This document shows, in pieces, positions 8,392 through 17,414 of a stretch of DNA of 45,695 nucleotides (within the stretch, counting starts at the first letter, position 1; each line of letters begins with the position of its first letter). Position numbers and translations under genes: made by a program. Origin of the DNA: Oscillibacter sp. (GTDB lineage: Bacteria; Bacillota; Clostridia; Oscillospirales; Oscillospiraceae); contig JAAVZX010000088.1 in NCBI GenBank assembly GCA_022791875.1, positions 1 to 45,695 of the forward strand, written 5' to 3'. Under the pieces are notes generated by a model. It worked only from the letters and a program-made list of their open reading frames with translations, was not told the DNA's origin and made no database searches.

Positions 8392-10089
8392 TCAATCCAG
8401 CAGGAAATCCGTGATGGCGGACCCGGCGGACACCATGGGGCGCACCATCTCGTCAATGTTCAGCACGCAGTCGATGACCGCGGCGCTCTTGCTGTCCAGC
8501 GCCGCCTGCATGGCCGCTTTCATCTCCTCCAGGTTCGTGGCCCGGAAGCCCTGGATGCCGTAAGCCTCCGCCAGCTTCACGAAGTCGGGGCCGCGGTCCA
8601 GGGTGGTGGCGCTGTAGCGCTTGCCGTACATAAGGCTCTGCCACTGGCGGACCATGCCCAGGGTGCCGTTGTTGAAGACCACGGAGATAATGGGCAGGTT
8701 GTAGTGCTGGACGGTGCAGAGCTCGTGGCAGTTCATGCGGAAGCAGCCGTCGCCGGTGATGTGGACCACCTGCTTGTCCGGGTTGCCCAGCTGGGCCCCG
8801 ATGGCCGCGCCGAGGCCGAAGCCCATGGTGCCGAAACCGCCGCTGGTCATGAGCTGGCCAGGGTAGTCGAAGTGGAAATACTTGATGGCCCACATCTGAT
8901 GCTGCCCGACGTCGGTGGCCACGATGGTGTCCTCCGGGGCCTGGACGCGGATGGTCTCCAGGATCTGCTGGGGGGTCAGGAGGCTGCTGTCCTTGGCAAC
9001 GGAGGGGGAGCGGAGGGGCAGGATGTGCTTCTTCCACTCCGTGTGGTCGTACTGGGGCAGCTCCTTGTTCAGCATTTCCAGGACCCGCTTCGCGTTGCCG
9101 ATGATATGGTGGTCCGTGAGGACGTTCTTGTCGATCTCCGCGCGGTCGATGTCGATCTGGACGATCTTCGCCTGAGTGGCGAAGGTGGCGGGGTTCAGCG
9201 CCACCCGGTCGGAGAAGCGGCATCCGACGGAAATGAGCAGGTCGCACTCGTTGCAGGCGGTGTTGGACGCCTTGGAGCCGTGCATTCCGATGATGCCGGT
9301 GGTCAGCGGGTCCCGTCCGGGGAATGCGCCGCTGCCCATGACGGTGATGGCCACAGGGGAGTCCACCTTCCGGGCGAACTCGCCGAACTCCTTATGGGCC
9401 CGCCCGCGGGCTACGCCGCCGCCGCAGATGATCAGAGGCTTCTTGGACTCCTTGATCATTTCCAGCAGCTTATCCACGTCCTGCCGGTTGGGCTCGGGAC
9501 TCTTCAAGGGCCGGTTCAGCTCCCGCACGCCGGGGCAGGTCCGGTTCTTCCGCCAGGGCACAAATTCGTATTCAATAATCTGATCCGGGTTGGTGACGTT
9601 CTTCAAAAAGTCCACCAGCACAGGCCCGGGCCGTCCGTTGGCCGCCACGGCGAACGCCTGCCGCATGACGGCGGGGATATCCTGGGCGCAGCGGACCAGG
9701 AAGGTGGCCTTGGTGATGGGCATGGCGATGCCGGTGATGTCCACCTCCTGGAAGGCGTCCTTGCCCAGGTTATTCTCCGTCACGTTGCAGGTGAGGAAGA
9801 CCACTGGGGAGGAATCCAGGTAGGCGGTGGCGATGCCGGTGGTGAGGTTGGTTGCGCCGGGGCCGGAGGTGGCGAAGCAGACGCCGACCTTGCCGGTGGA
9901 CCGGGCGTAGCCGTCGGCGGCGTGGGACGCGCCCTGCTCGTGGGCGGTGAGGACGTGGCGGATTTTATCCTGGTAGCGGTAGAGCTCATCGTAGACGTTC
10001 AGGATAGTGCCTCCGGGATATCCGAAGACCGTATCCACCTCCTGCTCCAGCAGGCACTCCATGATGGCTTTCGTGGCTGGAATCTTCAA
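8392..10089 (-). CDS. ilvB: Acetolactate synthase large (catalytic) subunit
   Basis: 565 aa. It condenses pyruvate with pyruvate or 2-oxobutyrate using thiamine diphosphate, the first common step of branched-chain amino acid synthesis. Seen: catalytic Glu51 in HEQGASHAADGYARSTG, SGPGATNLTTGIATAY, the TPP motif beginning HITGDGCFRMN near residue 440 and NNGTLGMVRQWQ. Translation starts at TTG 10089, 8 nt after AGGAGG; the ATG a few bases upstream is in another frame. The gene is first in the ilv operon, behind the leader-peptide attenuator at 10183-10381. Confidence 0.96.
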   Translation of the reverse strand: MKIPATKAIMECLLEQEVDTVFGYPGGTILNVYDELYRYQDKIRHVLTAHEQGASHAADGYARSTGKVGVCFATSGPGATNLTTGIATAYLDSSPVVFLTCNVTENNLGKDAFQEVDITGIAMPITKATFLVRCAQDIPAVMRQAFAVAANGRPGPVLVDFLKNVTNPDQIIEYEFVPWRKNRTCPGVRELNRPLKSPEPNRQDVDKLLEMIKESKKPLIICGGGVARGRAHKEFGEFARKVDSPVAITVMGSGAFPGRDPLTTGIIGMHGSKASNTACNECDLLISVGCRFSDRVALNPATFATQAKIVQIDIDRAEIDKNVLTDHHIIGNAKRVLEMLNKELPQYDHTEWKKHILPLRSPSVAKDSSLLTPQQILETIRVQAPEDTIVATDVGQHQMWAIKYFHFDYPGQLMTSGGFGTMGFGLGAAIGAQLGNPDKQVVHITGDGCFRMNCHELCTVQHYNLPIISVVFNNGTLGMVRQWQSLMYGKRYSATTLDRGPDFVKLAEAYGIQGFRATNLEEMKAAMQAALDSKSAAVIDCVLNIDEMVRPMVSAGSAITDFLLD

Positions 10090-10182
10090 AGTACATTCCT
10101 CCTAACATCTTTTCCATAAAAGGATTTGCCGCTCTCACGGCTTGTATGAGCAAGTAAAAAAACGCAGACACAGGAAACGAAA

Positions 10183-10214
10183 AAAGTCCGGGACCCCGTC
10201 AGGTCACGGACTTT
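10183..10214 (-). terminator. Intrinsic terminator of the ilv leader (attenuator)
   Basis: On the minus strand, arms AAAGTCCGTGACC and GGTCCCGGACTTT (12 of 13 paired) enclose a 6-nt loop and run into six U residues (10180-10185). It lies about 60 nt after the leader-peptide stop and about 95 nt before ilvB, where an attenuator would be expected. Confidence 0.75.
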
Positions 10215-10227
10215 CACGCTTCACCAC

Positions 10228-10258
10228 CGGTTTGCGGCCTTCCCCAAAGGGGAACCGG
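10228..10258 (-). promoter_or_regulatory. Upstream leader hairpin (possible anti-terminator or pause region)
   Basis: CCGGTT pairs with AACCGG around an inner TTCCCC-TTT-GGGGAA hairpin. It sits between the leader-peptide stop and the terminator, so it could take part in alternative folding. I did not identify the competing pairing. Confidence 0.4.
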
Positions 10259-10273
10259 ATTTCACATCCTGGC

Positions 10274-10381
10274 TCAGTGCATGACCAAACGCATTATTCT
10301 GTTTCCGGTAATAATGACCAGTACCAGAGCCAGAATAATGTCCAGGGCCAGAATGTTCAGGACCGCAGACACTGTCAACAT
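10274..10381 (-). CDS. Branched-chain amino acid leader peptide of the ilv operon
   Basis: A 35-aa ORF with its own GGAGG site 8 nt before ATG 10381. Nineteen of its residues are Leu, Val or Ile, most densely at 10-24 (ILALDIILALVLVII), and it ends GNRIMRLVMH. It lies between a promoter (10451-10479) and a U-tailed terminator (10183-10214) in front of ilvB. In enteric bacteria ilv attenuators use such peptides: ribosome stalling at these codons prevents terminator formation. Here I infer the same from sequence alone. An alternative is a small membrane protein, because the core is also hydrophobic enough to span a membrane. Confidence 0.72.
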   Translation of the reverse strand: MLTVSAVLNILALDIILALVLVIITGNRIMRLVMH

Positions 10382-10450
10382 AGAAAAAACCTCCAGCGCC
10401 AATCCCCGGCGCACCTACAGGCACGGCCCTACGCCGCTCTGTTTGCGCTT

Positions 10451-10479
10451 ATTATACAGACTTTATGTAAAAAGCGCAA
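10451..10479 (-). promoter_or_regulatory. Promoter of the ilv operon
   Basis: On the minus strand, -35 TTGCGC (10474-10479) and a perfect -10 TATAAT (10451-10456) are 17 bp apart. Transcription would begin near 10444, about 60 nt before the leader peptide. Confidence 0.65.
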
Positions 10480-10580
10480 CTGTAAATTCACCCCTCCCAT
10501 AACATTCTGGATATTTATACGAATTTTCCCCCCGCCCCCCTCCGCATTTTGCACAAATGCGCACAAAGATGCGCCGGTGC

Positions 10581-10922
10581 CTGCATACGGGGGGGCTCCG
10601 GCGGCTTACTTTTCTTGAAAGAAAAGTAAGCAAAAGAACTTTTTAATACCGCTCTATACTCTGGTGGGTGTTAAAGCCTGTCACACGGTAACGGGGCAGT
10701 TGCGTGGGTGGTCCTTACCTCGGAGCGAGGTAAGGACCACCAGAATTTTTATGTTCTGATAAGAAAAATCTGTGGGGCCTTCCATGCCAATGGAAGGCCC
10801 CACTCGCTCACGCTTCGTTACCGCGCAACAAACTCCTTCAACTACCAGATTCGCGTCGAGTTAAAGCTCTTTTTGGTTACTTTTTCTCTCGAGAAAAAGT
10901 GACCCGCCGGAGGCCCCCGTAG
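10581..10922. repeat. H1-family intergenic element, near-complete copy (342 bp)
   Basis: Left end CTGCATACGGGG with CTCCGGCGG, left terminal hairpin 10605-10630 (CTTACTTTTC/GAAAAGTAAG), constant AATACCGCTCTA and CACGGTAACGGG lines, internal hairpins at 10707-10741 (15-bp stem) and 10772-10803 (14-bp stem), right terminal hairpin 10879-10900 and the end CCGCCGGAGGCCCCCGTA. The two ends are imperfect inverted repeats of each other. No ORF in it looks real. It occupies most of the 750-nt gap between the ilv leader and the M23 gene. Confidence 0.78.
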
Positions 10923-10973
10923 GGTCAGCACCCTCTCCTTCGCCCTTTTTCCCGCGATTTTACATTCTGGGGC

Positions 10974-11002
10974 TTGACTACGGCCCTGAAAAGAGGTATG
11001 AT
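10974..11002 (+). promoter_or_regulatory. Promoter of the M23 peptidase gene
   Basis: -35 TTGACT (10974-10979) and -10 TATGAT (10997-11002) with a 17-bp spacer, immediately after the H1 element. The leader to ATG 11131 would be about 120 nt. Confidence 0.65.
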
Positions 11003-11130
11003 ACTGCTGGTAACAAATTGTAACTTTTATAACCTTCGCCATTTTGCCAGGGCGTGTGTGCCTTGGGCCGCAGAGAATTGGAAAACATTGAACGCCTTTG
11101 GCGTTCCGGCTATCTGAAAATAGGAGACTT

Positions 11131-12996
11131 ATGAGCCATCATACAAAAAAACCCAGTCCGCCCAGCCGTGGAGGTGCTGGCGGAAAACGGACCCGGACCC
11201 GCAGCGGCGGGCCCCAGGAACAGCAGACGCCTGTCCGTGAACACGGCGTCCGCACCGTGGAACGGCCCGCCGATTGGTCCGGTTCCTCCCTTCGGGAGGC
11301 CGACGCGGACCGCAGTTGGCGTCAGCCCCGGGAGGAAGCGCCGCCCCGGAGGCGGGCTGTTGAAGATGCTGCCGCTCCCGCCGCCGCTTCTTCGCGCCGC
11401 GCTTCCAGCGGACGCAGGCGGCGCTCCGAAATTGAGGCGTCACGGCCCGGCTGGTATCGGGCCGCGTCGCAGAAAACGCGGCACTTCCGCCGCCGCTGGC
11501 GGCGTATCCTCCGGGAAGAACGTGCCGAGCGCTTTCCCGAGTCCGAGCGCTTCCCCATTCAACTCCTGCTCTTCTTCCTAGGCATGTTCCCCATGTGGGG
11601 CAGCCTTCTCCAGGAGCGCTTGATGCGCCGTCACAGCAAATCCGTCCAAAAAAGCGGACGTTTCCTGAGCTGGATGGAGCGCCACCGGGTCCACTCCGTC
11701 CTCTTCCTGGGCGCTGGCTGTGCGGCGGCGGCTGTGCTGCTCTTCTTCTCCATCTACACACGGGGCACCACCGTCACCTACGACGGCAAGGTCCTTGCCT
11801 CCCTCCCCTCCGAAGCCGCCGCCGAGGACGCCCGCACCGGCGTGGAGCGCATGACCGCCCAGACCCTGGGCCGCTCCTTCAAAATCGACGATTCCCTCCT
11901 CCACTACGACTCCGGCTGGCTCCGCCGCCAGGACCTGGTGGACAAGGAAACGTACCAGGACGACCTCTTCAAGGAAATCGGCGTTGTCACCGAAGCCTAC
12001 TGCCTCTACGTCAACGGCGAGCGCATCGGCGCCACCCCCTACGAGGGCGCGCTGGAGCAGCTTCTGGAACAGCTCCAGCTCTCCGCCACCAACGAGGGCA
12101 CCATCTCCTGCACCTTCGCCGAGGACGTGCGCATCGAGCCCGAACTGGTCCCCACGGACGAGATCATGAACCTGGGCCACCTGGCGGAAACCCTCTACAG
12201 CACCAAGACCGCCGAAGTGACCTACACCGTCGCCAAGGGCGACACCTGGTCCGAGATTGCCGAGTCCCACGGCCTGACCTCCAAGGAACTCCTGGCCCTG
12301 AACCCCGGCTACAACATCGACAAGCTCCAAATCGGCGAAATTCTCACCATGTCCGCCTCCGTCCCCTACCTGACCATGACGGTGGTACAGCAGGAGCGCT
12401 ATCTGGACCGTGTCTTCTACGACATCGAGTACACGGACACCGACAGCCTCTACAAGGGCGACGACAAAGTGACCTCCCCCGGCCAATACGGCGCGGCGGA
12501 CGTAGTGGCCAACGTCACCTACGTCAACGGCGAGGAAACGGAGCGCACAGTCCTCTCCAGCGTCACCCTCCAGCAGCCCGTCACGGAGCAGCGTCTCCGC
12601 GGCACGAAGGACCGCCCCACCTGGCACCCCACCGGCACCTTCCGCTGGCCCGTCTCCGGACACGTCACTTCCTACTATGGAAGCCGCCGTTCCGGCTACC
12701 ACGGCGGTCTGGACATCGCCTGCCCCCGCGGCACACCCGTCTACGCCGCCGACGGCGGCACCGTCACCTACGCCGGCTGGATGGGCAGCTACGGCTACCT
12801 CGTCCGCATCGACCACGGCAACGGCTACGAGACCTACTACGCCCACAACAGCAGCATCGTCACCTCCGTCGGCGCACACGTCTACAAAGGCCAGCAAATC
12901 GCCCGCGTCGGCTCTACCGGCAACTCCACCGGGCCTCACTGCCACTTCGAGGTGCGCTACAACGGGGCGCGGAGGAACCCATTGAACTATCTGTAA
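11131..12996 (+). CDS. Membrane-anchored LysM/G5-like/M23 peptidoglycan endopeptidase
   Basis: 621 aa from ATG 11131 (AGGAGA 5 nt upstream). An Arg/Pro-rich cytoplasmic N-terminus (~1-185) precedes one transmembrane helix (~188-209). Outside follow a linker region, a LysM peptidoglycan-binding domain (~363-407, YTVAKGDTWSEIAESHGLTS), a G5-like domain (~415-495) and a C-terminal M23 zinc peptidase (~510-621). Zinc ligands are visible in HGGLD (near 524) and HCHFE (His603, His605). The layout is that of a cell-wall remodelling endopeptidase; proteins of this type act in elongation or sporulation. The long basic cytoplasmic tail is unusual and might be a docking segment. Confidence 0.9.
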   Translation: MSHHTKKPSPPSRGGAGGKRTRTRSGGPQEQQTPVREHGVRTVERPADWSGSSLREADADRSWRQPREEAPPRRRAVEDAAAPAAASSRRASSGRRRRSEIEASRPGWYRAASQKTRHFRRRWRRILREERAERFPESERFPIQLLLFFLGMFPMWGSLLQERLMRRHSKSVQKSGRFLSWMERHRVHSVLFLGAGCAAAAVLLFFSIYTRGTTVTYDGKVLASLPSEAAAEDARTGVERMTAQTLGRSFKIDDSLLHYDSGWLRRQDLVDKETYQDDLFKEIGVVTEAYCLYVNGERIGATPYEGALEQLLEQLQLSATNEGTISCTFAEDVRIEPELVPTDEIMNLGHLAETLYSTKTAEVTYTVAKGDTWSEIAESHGLTSKELLALNPGYNIDKLQIGEILTMSASVPYLTMTVVQQERYLDRVFYDIEYTDTDSLYKGDDKVTSPGQYGAADVVANVTYVNGEETERTVLSSVTLQQPVTEQRLRGTKDRPTWHPTGTFRWPVSGHVTSYYGSRRSGYHGGLDIACPRGTPVYAADGGTVTYAGWMGSYGYLVRIDHGNGYETYYAHNSSIVTSVGAHVYKGQQIARVGSTGNSTGPHCHFEVRYNGARRNPLNYL

Positions 12997-13006
12997 TCGA
13001 GGGCTT

Positions 13007-13070
13007 CCAGGGGCTTTGCCCCTGGACCCCACCAGAGGGGCGCGCGCCCCTCTGGACTCCGGCAGATCGC
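13007..13070. repeat. H2-family hairpin repeat
   Basis: CCAGGGGC-TTT-GCCCCTGG and CCAGAGGGGCGCGCGCCCCTCTGG palindromes followed by CTCCGGCAGATC, between the convergent M23 and phosphate-transport genes. Confidence 0.65.
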
Positions 13071-13091
13071 TTTCTATTGTTGGATACGGCA

Positions 13092-13125
13092 AAGCCCCCG
13101 CCTGGTGGAACCCAGGTGGGGGCTT
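13092..13125. terminator. Shared terminator between convergent genes
   Basis: 14-bp stem (AAGCCCCCGCCTGG/CCAGGTGGGGGCTT, one G-U) with a 6-nt loop. T-rich tails on both sides are short, so it is likely bidirectional and of moderate strength. Confidence 0.55.
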
Positions 13126-13137
13126 CTCTTTGCTCTG

Positions 13138-14880
13138 TCAGGGCAGCTTGTACTTCTTCAATTCGCGCTCGAAGTCGGCGGCAAAGGCGTTGGCCGCTTT
13201 CATGTCGTGGAGGTACGCGTGGCGCTCCGCGCCCTGGGAGCGTTCCTCGATCACCGATACCGCGATGTTGGAGCAATGATCGGAGACACGCTCCAGGTTC
13301 GTCAGCAAATCGCTCAGGACGAAGCCCAGCTGAATTGTACACTCCCCGTTTTGCAGCCGCCGGATGTGCCTGGCGCGGATCTCGGTGCTCAGCTGATCGA
13401 TCGTTTCCTCCAACGGCTCAACCGCCTGCGCCAAAACAGGATCGTCCGCCTTAAAGCTGCTGATCGTCACGCTCAGCGTATCCCGCAGCGCCGCGATCAA
13501 AACCTCCAGCTCCTTCCGGGCCGCGTCGGAGAATTGCAGGCCCTTTTCCTGGAGCTCCCGGGCCGACTCCTGGATGTTCAGCGCATGGTCCCCGATCCGC
13601 TCGAAGTCCCCGATGGCGTGCAGCAGCCGGGAGACCGTGTGAATGTCGTCCATAGACAGGCCGTGCTGGGAAATCTGAACCAGGTAGCTGCTCAGACGGT
13701 CCTCGAAGAGGTCCAGCTTGTCCTCTCCCTCCTGGATTTTTTCCTCCCGTCCCGGGTCGTAGCTGGTCAGCTGTTCCAGGGACTGGAGGAGGTTCGTCTG
13801 GGCCAAAATGCCCATGCGGTTCGTCAGGGACACGCACTCACTCACCGCCGCGCCGGGGGTCCGCATCAGCAGCGGGTCCAGGAACGCGATCTCCTTGGGG
13901 TTCTCCTTCTCCCGCACGGTCCCCCGCGCCAGCCGTTCAAGCTGGCGGGAGAACGGCAGGAGCAGGGCCGTCGTGCCCACGTTGAAGATGGTGTGGCACA
14001 GGGCGATCCCCACCGCGTCCACCGGCGCGGCCAGGAACGCGAAGTGGAACACGATGCTCCCTCCGTAGAACAGCAGCAGTCCCACGGTGGTCCCGATCAC
14101 GTTAAAGAAGATGTGGATCACGGACACCCGCTTCGCCCCCTGGGACACGCCGATGGACGAGATCAACGCCGTCACGCAGGTGCCGATATTCTGCCCCATG
14201 ATGATCGGAATGGCCATCCCATACGTGATGGAACCGGTCAGCGCCAGCGCCTGCAAGATGCCCACCGACGCCGCCGAGGACTGAATCACGCCGGTAAACA
14301 CCGCGCCCACCAGAACGCCCAGCAGGGGATTGGTAAACGCCGTCAGAATCTGCGCAAACTCCGGCATATCCGCCAGCGGGCTCACGGAATCCTTCATCAG
14401 CTCCATGCCGTACATCAGAATGGCGAAGCCGATCAGAATCCGCCCCACGTCCCGCCGCCTCTGCTTCTTGCTCCCCATGATCAGCATGATGCCGATCAGA
14501 GCGAACAGAGGCGAGAAGTTCTCCGGCTTCAGCAGATTCAAGAAGAAGTTTTCGCTTTCCAATCCCGTAAGCGACAGAATCCACGCCGTCAGGGTCGTCC
14601 CGATATTCGACCCCATAATCACGCCGATGGTCTGCCCCAGCTCCATAACCCCGGAGTTCACAAGGCCCACCATCATCACCGTCACCGCGGAGGAGGACTG
14701 GATTGCAATCGTGATCCCAGCCCCCAAAAGCAGTCCCTTAATCGGGTTCGACGTCATCCGTTTCAGCAGCCGTTCCAGCTTGCCGCCCGCCATCTTCTCC
14801 AGACTTTTGGACATCGTATTCATGCCGTAAAGAAAGAAGGCCAGGCCGCCGCACAGGGTAAAAAGGGAGAATACATCCAT
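13138..14880 (-). CDS. Na/Pi-cotransporter II family protein with PhoU-like C-terminus
   Basis: 580 aa. The N-terminal ~310 residues form the duplicated Na/phosphate cotransporter core, with the inverted-repeat signature QSSSAVTVMM (Gln61-Ser64) and QSSAASVGIL in the second half, and several membrane helices. The C-terminal ~200 residues are helical and PhoU-like (HAIGDFERIGDHALNI, LERVSDHCSNIAVSVIEE). Such proteins import phosphate with sodium, with the PhoU domain thought to regulate flux. Start ATG 14880 has AGGAG 8 nt upstream. A promoter lies at 14949-14977 and a shared terminator follows. Confidence 0.9.
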   Translation of the reverse strand: MDVFSLFTLCGGLAFFLYGMNTMSKSLEKMAGGKLERLLKRMTSNPIKGLLLGAGITIAIQSSSAVTVMMVGLVNSGVMELGQTIGVIMGSNIGTTLTAWILSLTGLESENFFLNLLKPENFSPLFALIGIMLIMGSKKQRRRDVGRILIGFAILMYGMELMKDSVSPLADMPEFAQILTAFTNPLLGVLVGAVFTGVIQSSAASVGILQALALTGSITYGMAIPIIMGQNIGTCVTALISSIGVSQGAKRVSVIHIFFNVIGTTVGLLLFYGGSIVFHFAFLAAPVDAVGIALCHTIFNVGTTALLLPFSRQLERLARGTVREKENPKEIAFLDPLLMRTPGAAVSECVSLTNRMGILAQTNLLQSLEQLTSYDPGREEKIQEGEDKLDLFEDRLSSYLVQISQHGLSMDDIHTVSRLLHAIGDFERIGDHALNIQESARELQEKGLQFSDAARKELEVLIAALRDTLSVTISSFKADDPVLAQAVEPLEETIDQLSTEIRARHIRRLQNGECTIQLGFVLSDLLTNLERVSDHCSNIAVSVIEERSQGAERHAYLHDMKAANAFAADFERELKKYKLP

Positions 14881-14948
14881 ACAGAATACTCCTGTTCCCC
14901 CAGCCCGCTCTCCGCGGGCCGGACATAATTCCAGATTACGACAATTCT

Positions 14949-14977
14949 ATTATACCATGGAACCGCCCCTGTGAGAA
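14949..14977 (-). promoter_or_regulatory. Promoter of the phosphate cotransporter gene
   Basis: On the minus strand, -10 TATAAT (14949-14954) with a 17-bp spacer to -35 TTCTCA. Downstream in the leader is a GC-rich hairpin near 14901-14921. I see no clear Pho box. Confidence 0.5.
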
Positions 14978-15004
14978 GTCGGCGTTTTGCACAAATGTGG
15001 ACGG

Positions 15005-15165
15005 GGACGCGTGTTACTTTTTTTCTTATAAGAAAAAAAGTAACCAAAAAAAGAATTTTTTAATACCGCTCTGTGGGATGGAGGTTGTTAAGGCTTGCCG
15101 CACGGTAACGGGGGTGATATGCAAGTGGACCATACCCTTTTAGGGTATGGTCCACGGGGGGTTTT
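15005..15165. repeat. H1-family repeat, left half only
   Basis: Left terminal hairpin 15013-15044 (GTTACTTTTTTTCTT/AAGAAAAAAAGTAAC), the AATACCGCTCT and CACGGTAACGGGG constant lines, and an internal hairpin at 15125-15155 with arms GTGGACCATACCCT and its exact complement. It abuts the stop codon of argF and may act as the 3' end structure of the arg transcript. Confidence 0.72.
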
Positions 15166-16148
15166 TATTTCAGGAATTCGTACATGACGGCTTTGATGGT
15201 GTGCATGCGGTTTTCGGCTTCGTCGAAGACGATGGATTGGGAGGACTCGAAAACCTCGTCCGTTACCTCCATGGCATCGCGGTTGAAGCGCTCGCCCATT
15301 TCCCTGCCTACGGTGGTCTTGTGGTCGTGGAACGCAGGCAGGCAGTGCATGAAGCGGCACTGAGGACCCGCCGCGTCCATCAGCGCCTTTGTCACCTGGT
15401 ACAGTCCCAGCGCCTTGATCCGCTCCTCCCAGACCTCCACAGGCTCCCCCATCGAAACCCACACGTCCGTGTACAGCACATCCGCGCCCTTTACGGCCTC
15501 CATCGGGTCCTCGATGAACTCCAGCGTGGCGCCCGTCTCCTTCGCCACGGCCTGGCAGGTCTCAGCCAGGCCCTGCTCCGGCATAAACGCCCTCGGCGCG
15601 CAGGCGACGAAGTGCATTCCCATCTTTGCGCACCCAACCATCAGCGAATTGCCCATATTGTACCGCGCATCACCCAGATACACCAGCTTGATGCCCTTGA
15701 GATGCCCGAAATGTTCCTGAATCGTGAGGAAATCCGCCAGGATCTGGGTGGGGTGGAACTCGTTGGTCAAACCGTTGAACACAGGCACGCCCGCATACTT
15801 CGCCAGCTCTTCCACCAGCACCTGGCCAAAGCCCCGGTACTCGATGCCGTCATACATCCGCCCCAGCACCCGCGCCGTATCGGCGATAGACTCCTTCATA
15901 CCGATCTGGGACCCGGTAGGCCCCAGGTAAGTGGACCCCATGCCCAGGTCCTGGGCCGCGACCTCGAACGCGCACCGCGTCCGGGTGGACGTCTTCTCGA
16001 AAACAAGCGCCACATTCTTCCCCTCCAGGTAACGGTGGGGCACCCCGGCCTTTTTCTTGGCCTTCAAATCTGCGGCGGTATCCAAAAATTGCTGAATCTC
16101 CTGCGGCGCAAAATCCAGCAGCTTCAAAAAATGCTGATGTCCTTCCAT
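15165..16148 (-). CDS. argF: Ornithine carbamoyltransferase
   Basis: 327 aa. It carbamoylates ornithine to citrulline. Family motifs are all visible: carbamoyl-phosphate binding STRTR (in [18 protein letters not shown]), EFHPTQ, the ornithine loop DVWVSMGEP and the catalytic [16 protein letters not shown] 16148 has AAGGGG 8 nt upstream. It is the last gene of the arg operon, 85 nt after argD; that gap holds an H3 hairpin. It is the anabolic type by context, since no arcA or arcC is nearby. Confidence 0.95.
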   Translation of the reverse strand: MEGHQHFLKLLDFAPQEIQQFLDTAADLKAKKKAGVPHRYLEGKNVALVFEKTSTRTRCAFEVAAQDLGMGSTYLGPTGSQIGMKESIADTARVLGRMYDGIEYRGFGQVLVEELAKYAGVPVFNGLTNEFHPTQILADFLTIQEHFGHLKGIKLVYLGDARYNMGNSLMVGCAKMGMHFVACAPRAFMPEQGLAETCQAVAKETGATLEFIEDPMEAVKGADVLYTDVWVSMGEPVEVWEERIKALGLYQVTKALMDAAGPQCRFMHCLPAFHDHKTTVGREMGERFNRDAMEVTDEVFESSQSIVFDEAENRMHTIKAVMYEFLK

Positions 16149-16175
16149 ATGTAAAACCCCTTCTATATTGATATC

Positions 16176-16204
16176 CGTAGGGGCCGCCGCCCTCGGCGGC
16201 CTCT
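16176..16204. repeat. H3 (REP-like) hairpin between argD and argF
   Basis: CGTAGGGGCCGCC-GCCCTC-GGCGGCC. Nearly identical to the copy at 37134-37162, including the preceding TATCCGTAGG. Confidence 0.6.
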
Positions 16205-16233
16205 CCCGCGATCTTCCGCCAGTCCCAAAACCG

Positions 16234-17412
16234 TCAGGCCAGGGTCTTCTTCATAATCTCCAGGCCCTTATCCATCTCATCCCTGGTAATGACCAGCGGC
16301 GGCAGCAGCCGGATGCCCGGCCCAGCCGTCAGCACCAGCAGTCCGGCCTCGATCAGCCGGTTTGCGATCTCCTTGTTGGTCCAGCCCTCCCGGACCTCGA
16401 TGCCGATCATCAGCCCCAGGCCCCGGGTCTTCCCGAAGCAGGGCAGGTTCAGTGCTTCGATCCCATCCCGAAGGTACTGCCCCTTCTCCTTCACGCTCTC
16501 CAGGAACGCGTCGCTCAAAATCTCCTGCACCACCAGCCCCGCGGCGGCGCACACCGGGTTTGCGCCAAACGTCGTCGCATGGGTCCCCGGCGTCAGGACG
16601 CCCCGGCACTTTTCGTTCGCCATAATGCCGCTCATAGGCAGGCCCCCGGCGATCCCCTTGGCGAAGGAGCACACGTCCGGCAAAATATCATACTGCTGGA
16701 ACGCGAACAGGCTTCCCGTCCGCCCCACGCCGGTCTGAACCTCGTCCACCAGGAGCAGCCAGTCCTTCTCCGCGCAAAGGGCCTCCACGGCCTTCACATA
16801 GTCCTTGTCTAGGGGCAGCACGCCGCCCTCGCCCTGTACCAGCTCCAGCATCACGGCGCACACGTCCGCCCCGGCCTGGGCCTTGAGGGCGTCCAGGCTG
16901 TTGGCCTCCGCGTAGCGGAAGCCCTCGGTGAAGGGGAAGAAAAAGTTATGGAAGACGTCTTGTCCGGTGGCTTTCAGGGTGGTAATGGTCCGCCCGTGGA
17001 AGGAATTTTGCAGGGTGATGATGGTGCTCCGGCCCTGGCCGTACTTGTCGAAGCTGTACTTCCGGGCCAGCTTGATCATGCCCTCGTTGGCCTCGCCGCC
17101 GCCGTTGGCGAAGAACACACAGCTCTCCCCCGTCCGCTTGCAGAGGGTTTCCGCCAGCCGCGCGGGCGTTTCGGTGTAAAAGAGGTTGGAGGTGTGGACC
17201 ACCTTTTTCCCCTGGGCGTTCACGGCCTCCAGCCACGGCTCACAGCCGTAGCCCAGGGCGCTCACGCCGATGCCGCTGGTGAAGTCGATGTATTCCCGGC
17301 CCTCGGGGTCATAGAGCCGCGCCCCCTCGCCGCGGTCGATGGCCACGGGGAAGCGGCCATAGGTGTTCATCACGTACTGGTTGGTCAAGCTCTTGATTTC
17401 CTGAGAAGTCAT
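16234..17412 (-). CDS. argD: Acetylornithine aminotransferase
   Basis: 392 aa from ATG 17412 (GGAG 8 nt upstream); the frame is open upstream only because it overlaps argB. This PLP enzyme transaminates N-acetylglutamate semialdehyde to N-acetylornithine. Seen: [31 protein letters not shown], the PLP-binding [14 protein letters not shown] and the Schiff-base lysine in [13 protein letters not shown]. The class-III aminotransferase family also includes GABA and ornithine transaminases, but position directly after argB settles the role. It starts only 2 nt after argB, so translation is probably coupled. Confidence 0.95.
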   Translation of the reverse strand: MTSQEIKSLTNQYVMNTYGRFPVAIDRGEGARLYDPEGREYIDFTSGIGVSALGYGCEPWLEAVNAQGKKVVHTSNLFYTETPARLAETLCKRTGESCVFFANGGGEANEGMIKLARKYSFDKYGQGRSTIITLQNSFHGRTITTLKATGQDVFHNFFFPFTEGFRYAEANSLDALKAQAGADVCAVMLELVQGEGGVLPLDKDYVKAVEALCAEKDWLLLVDEVQTGVGRTGSLFAFQQYDILPDVCSFAKGIAGGLPMSGIMANEKCRGVLTPGTHATTFGANPVCAAAGLVVQEILSDAFLESVKEKGQYLRDGIEALNLPCFGKTRGLGLMIGIEVREGWTNKEIANRLIEAGLLVLTAGPGIRLLPPLVITRDEMDKGLEIMKKTLA

Positions 17413-17414
17413 GG

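Noticed and set aside
10274-10500. T-box riboswitch upstream of ilvB
   Set aside because: The leader is short, lacks a recognisable T-box sequence and Stem I layout, and is better explained by a leader peptide plus terminator.
10581-10922. CRISPR array or tandem repeat array in the repeat-rich gaps
   Set aside because: The repeated parts are hairpin modules in single gaps, not regularly spaced direct repeats with unique spacers, and no cas gene is present.
12914-13342. Minus-strand ORF between the M23 and phosphate-transporter genes
   Set aside because: It is composed of the H2 repeat plus the antisense of two confirmed genes and has no ribosome site.
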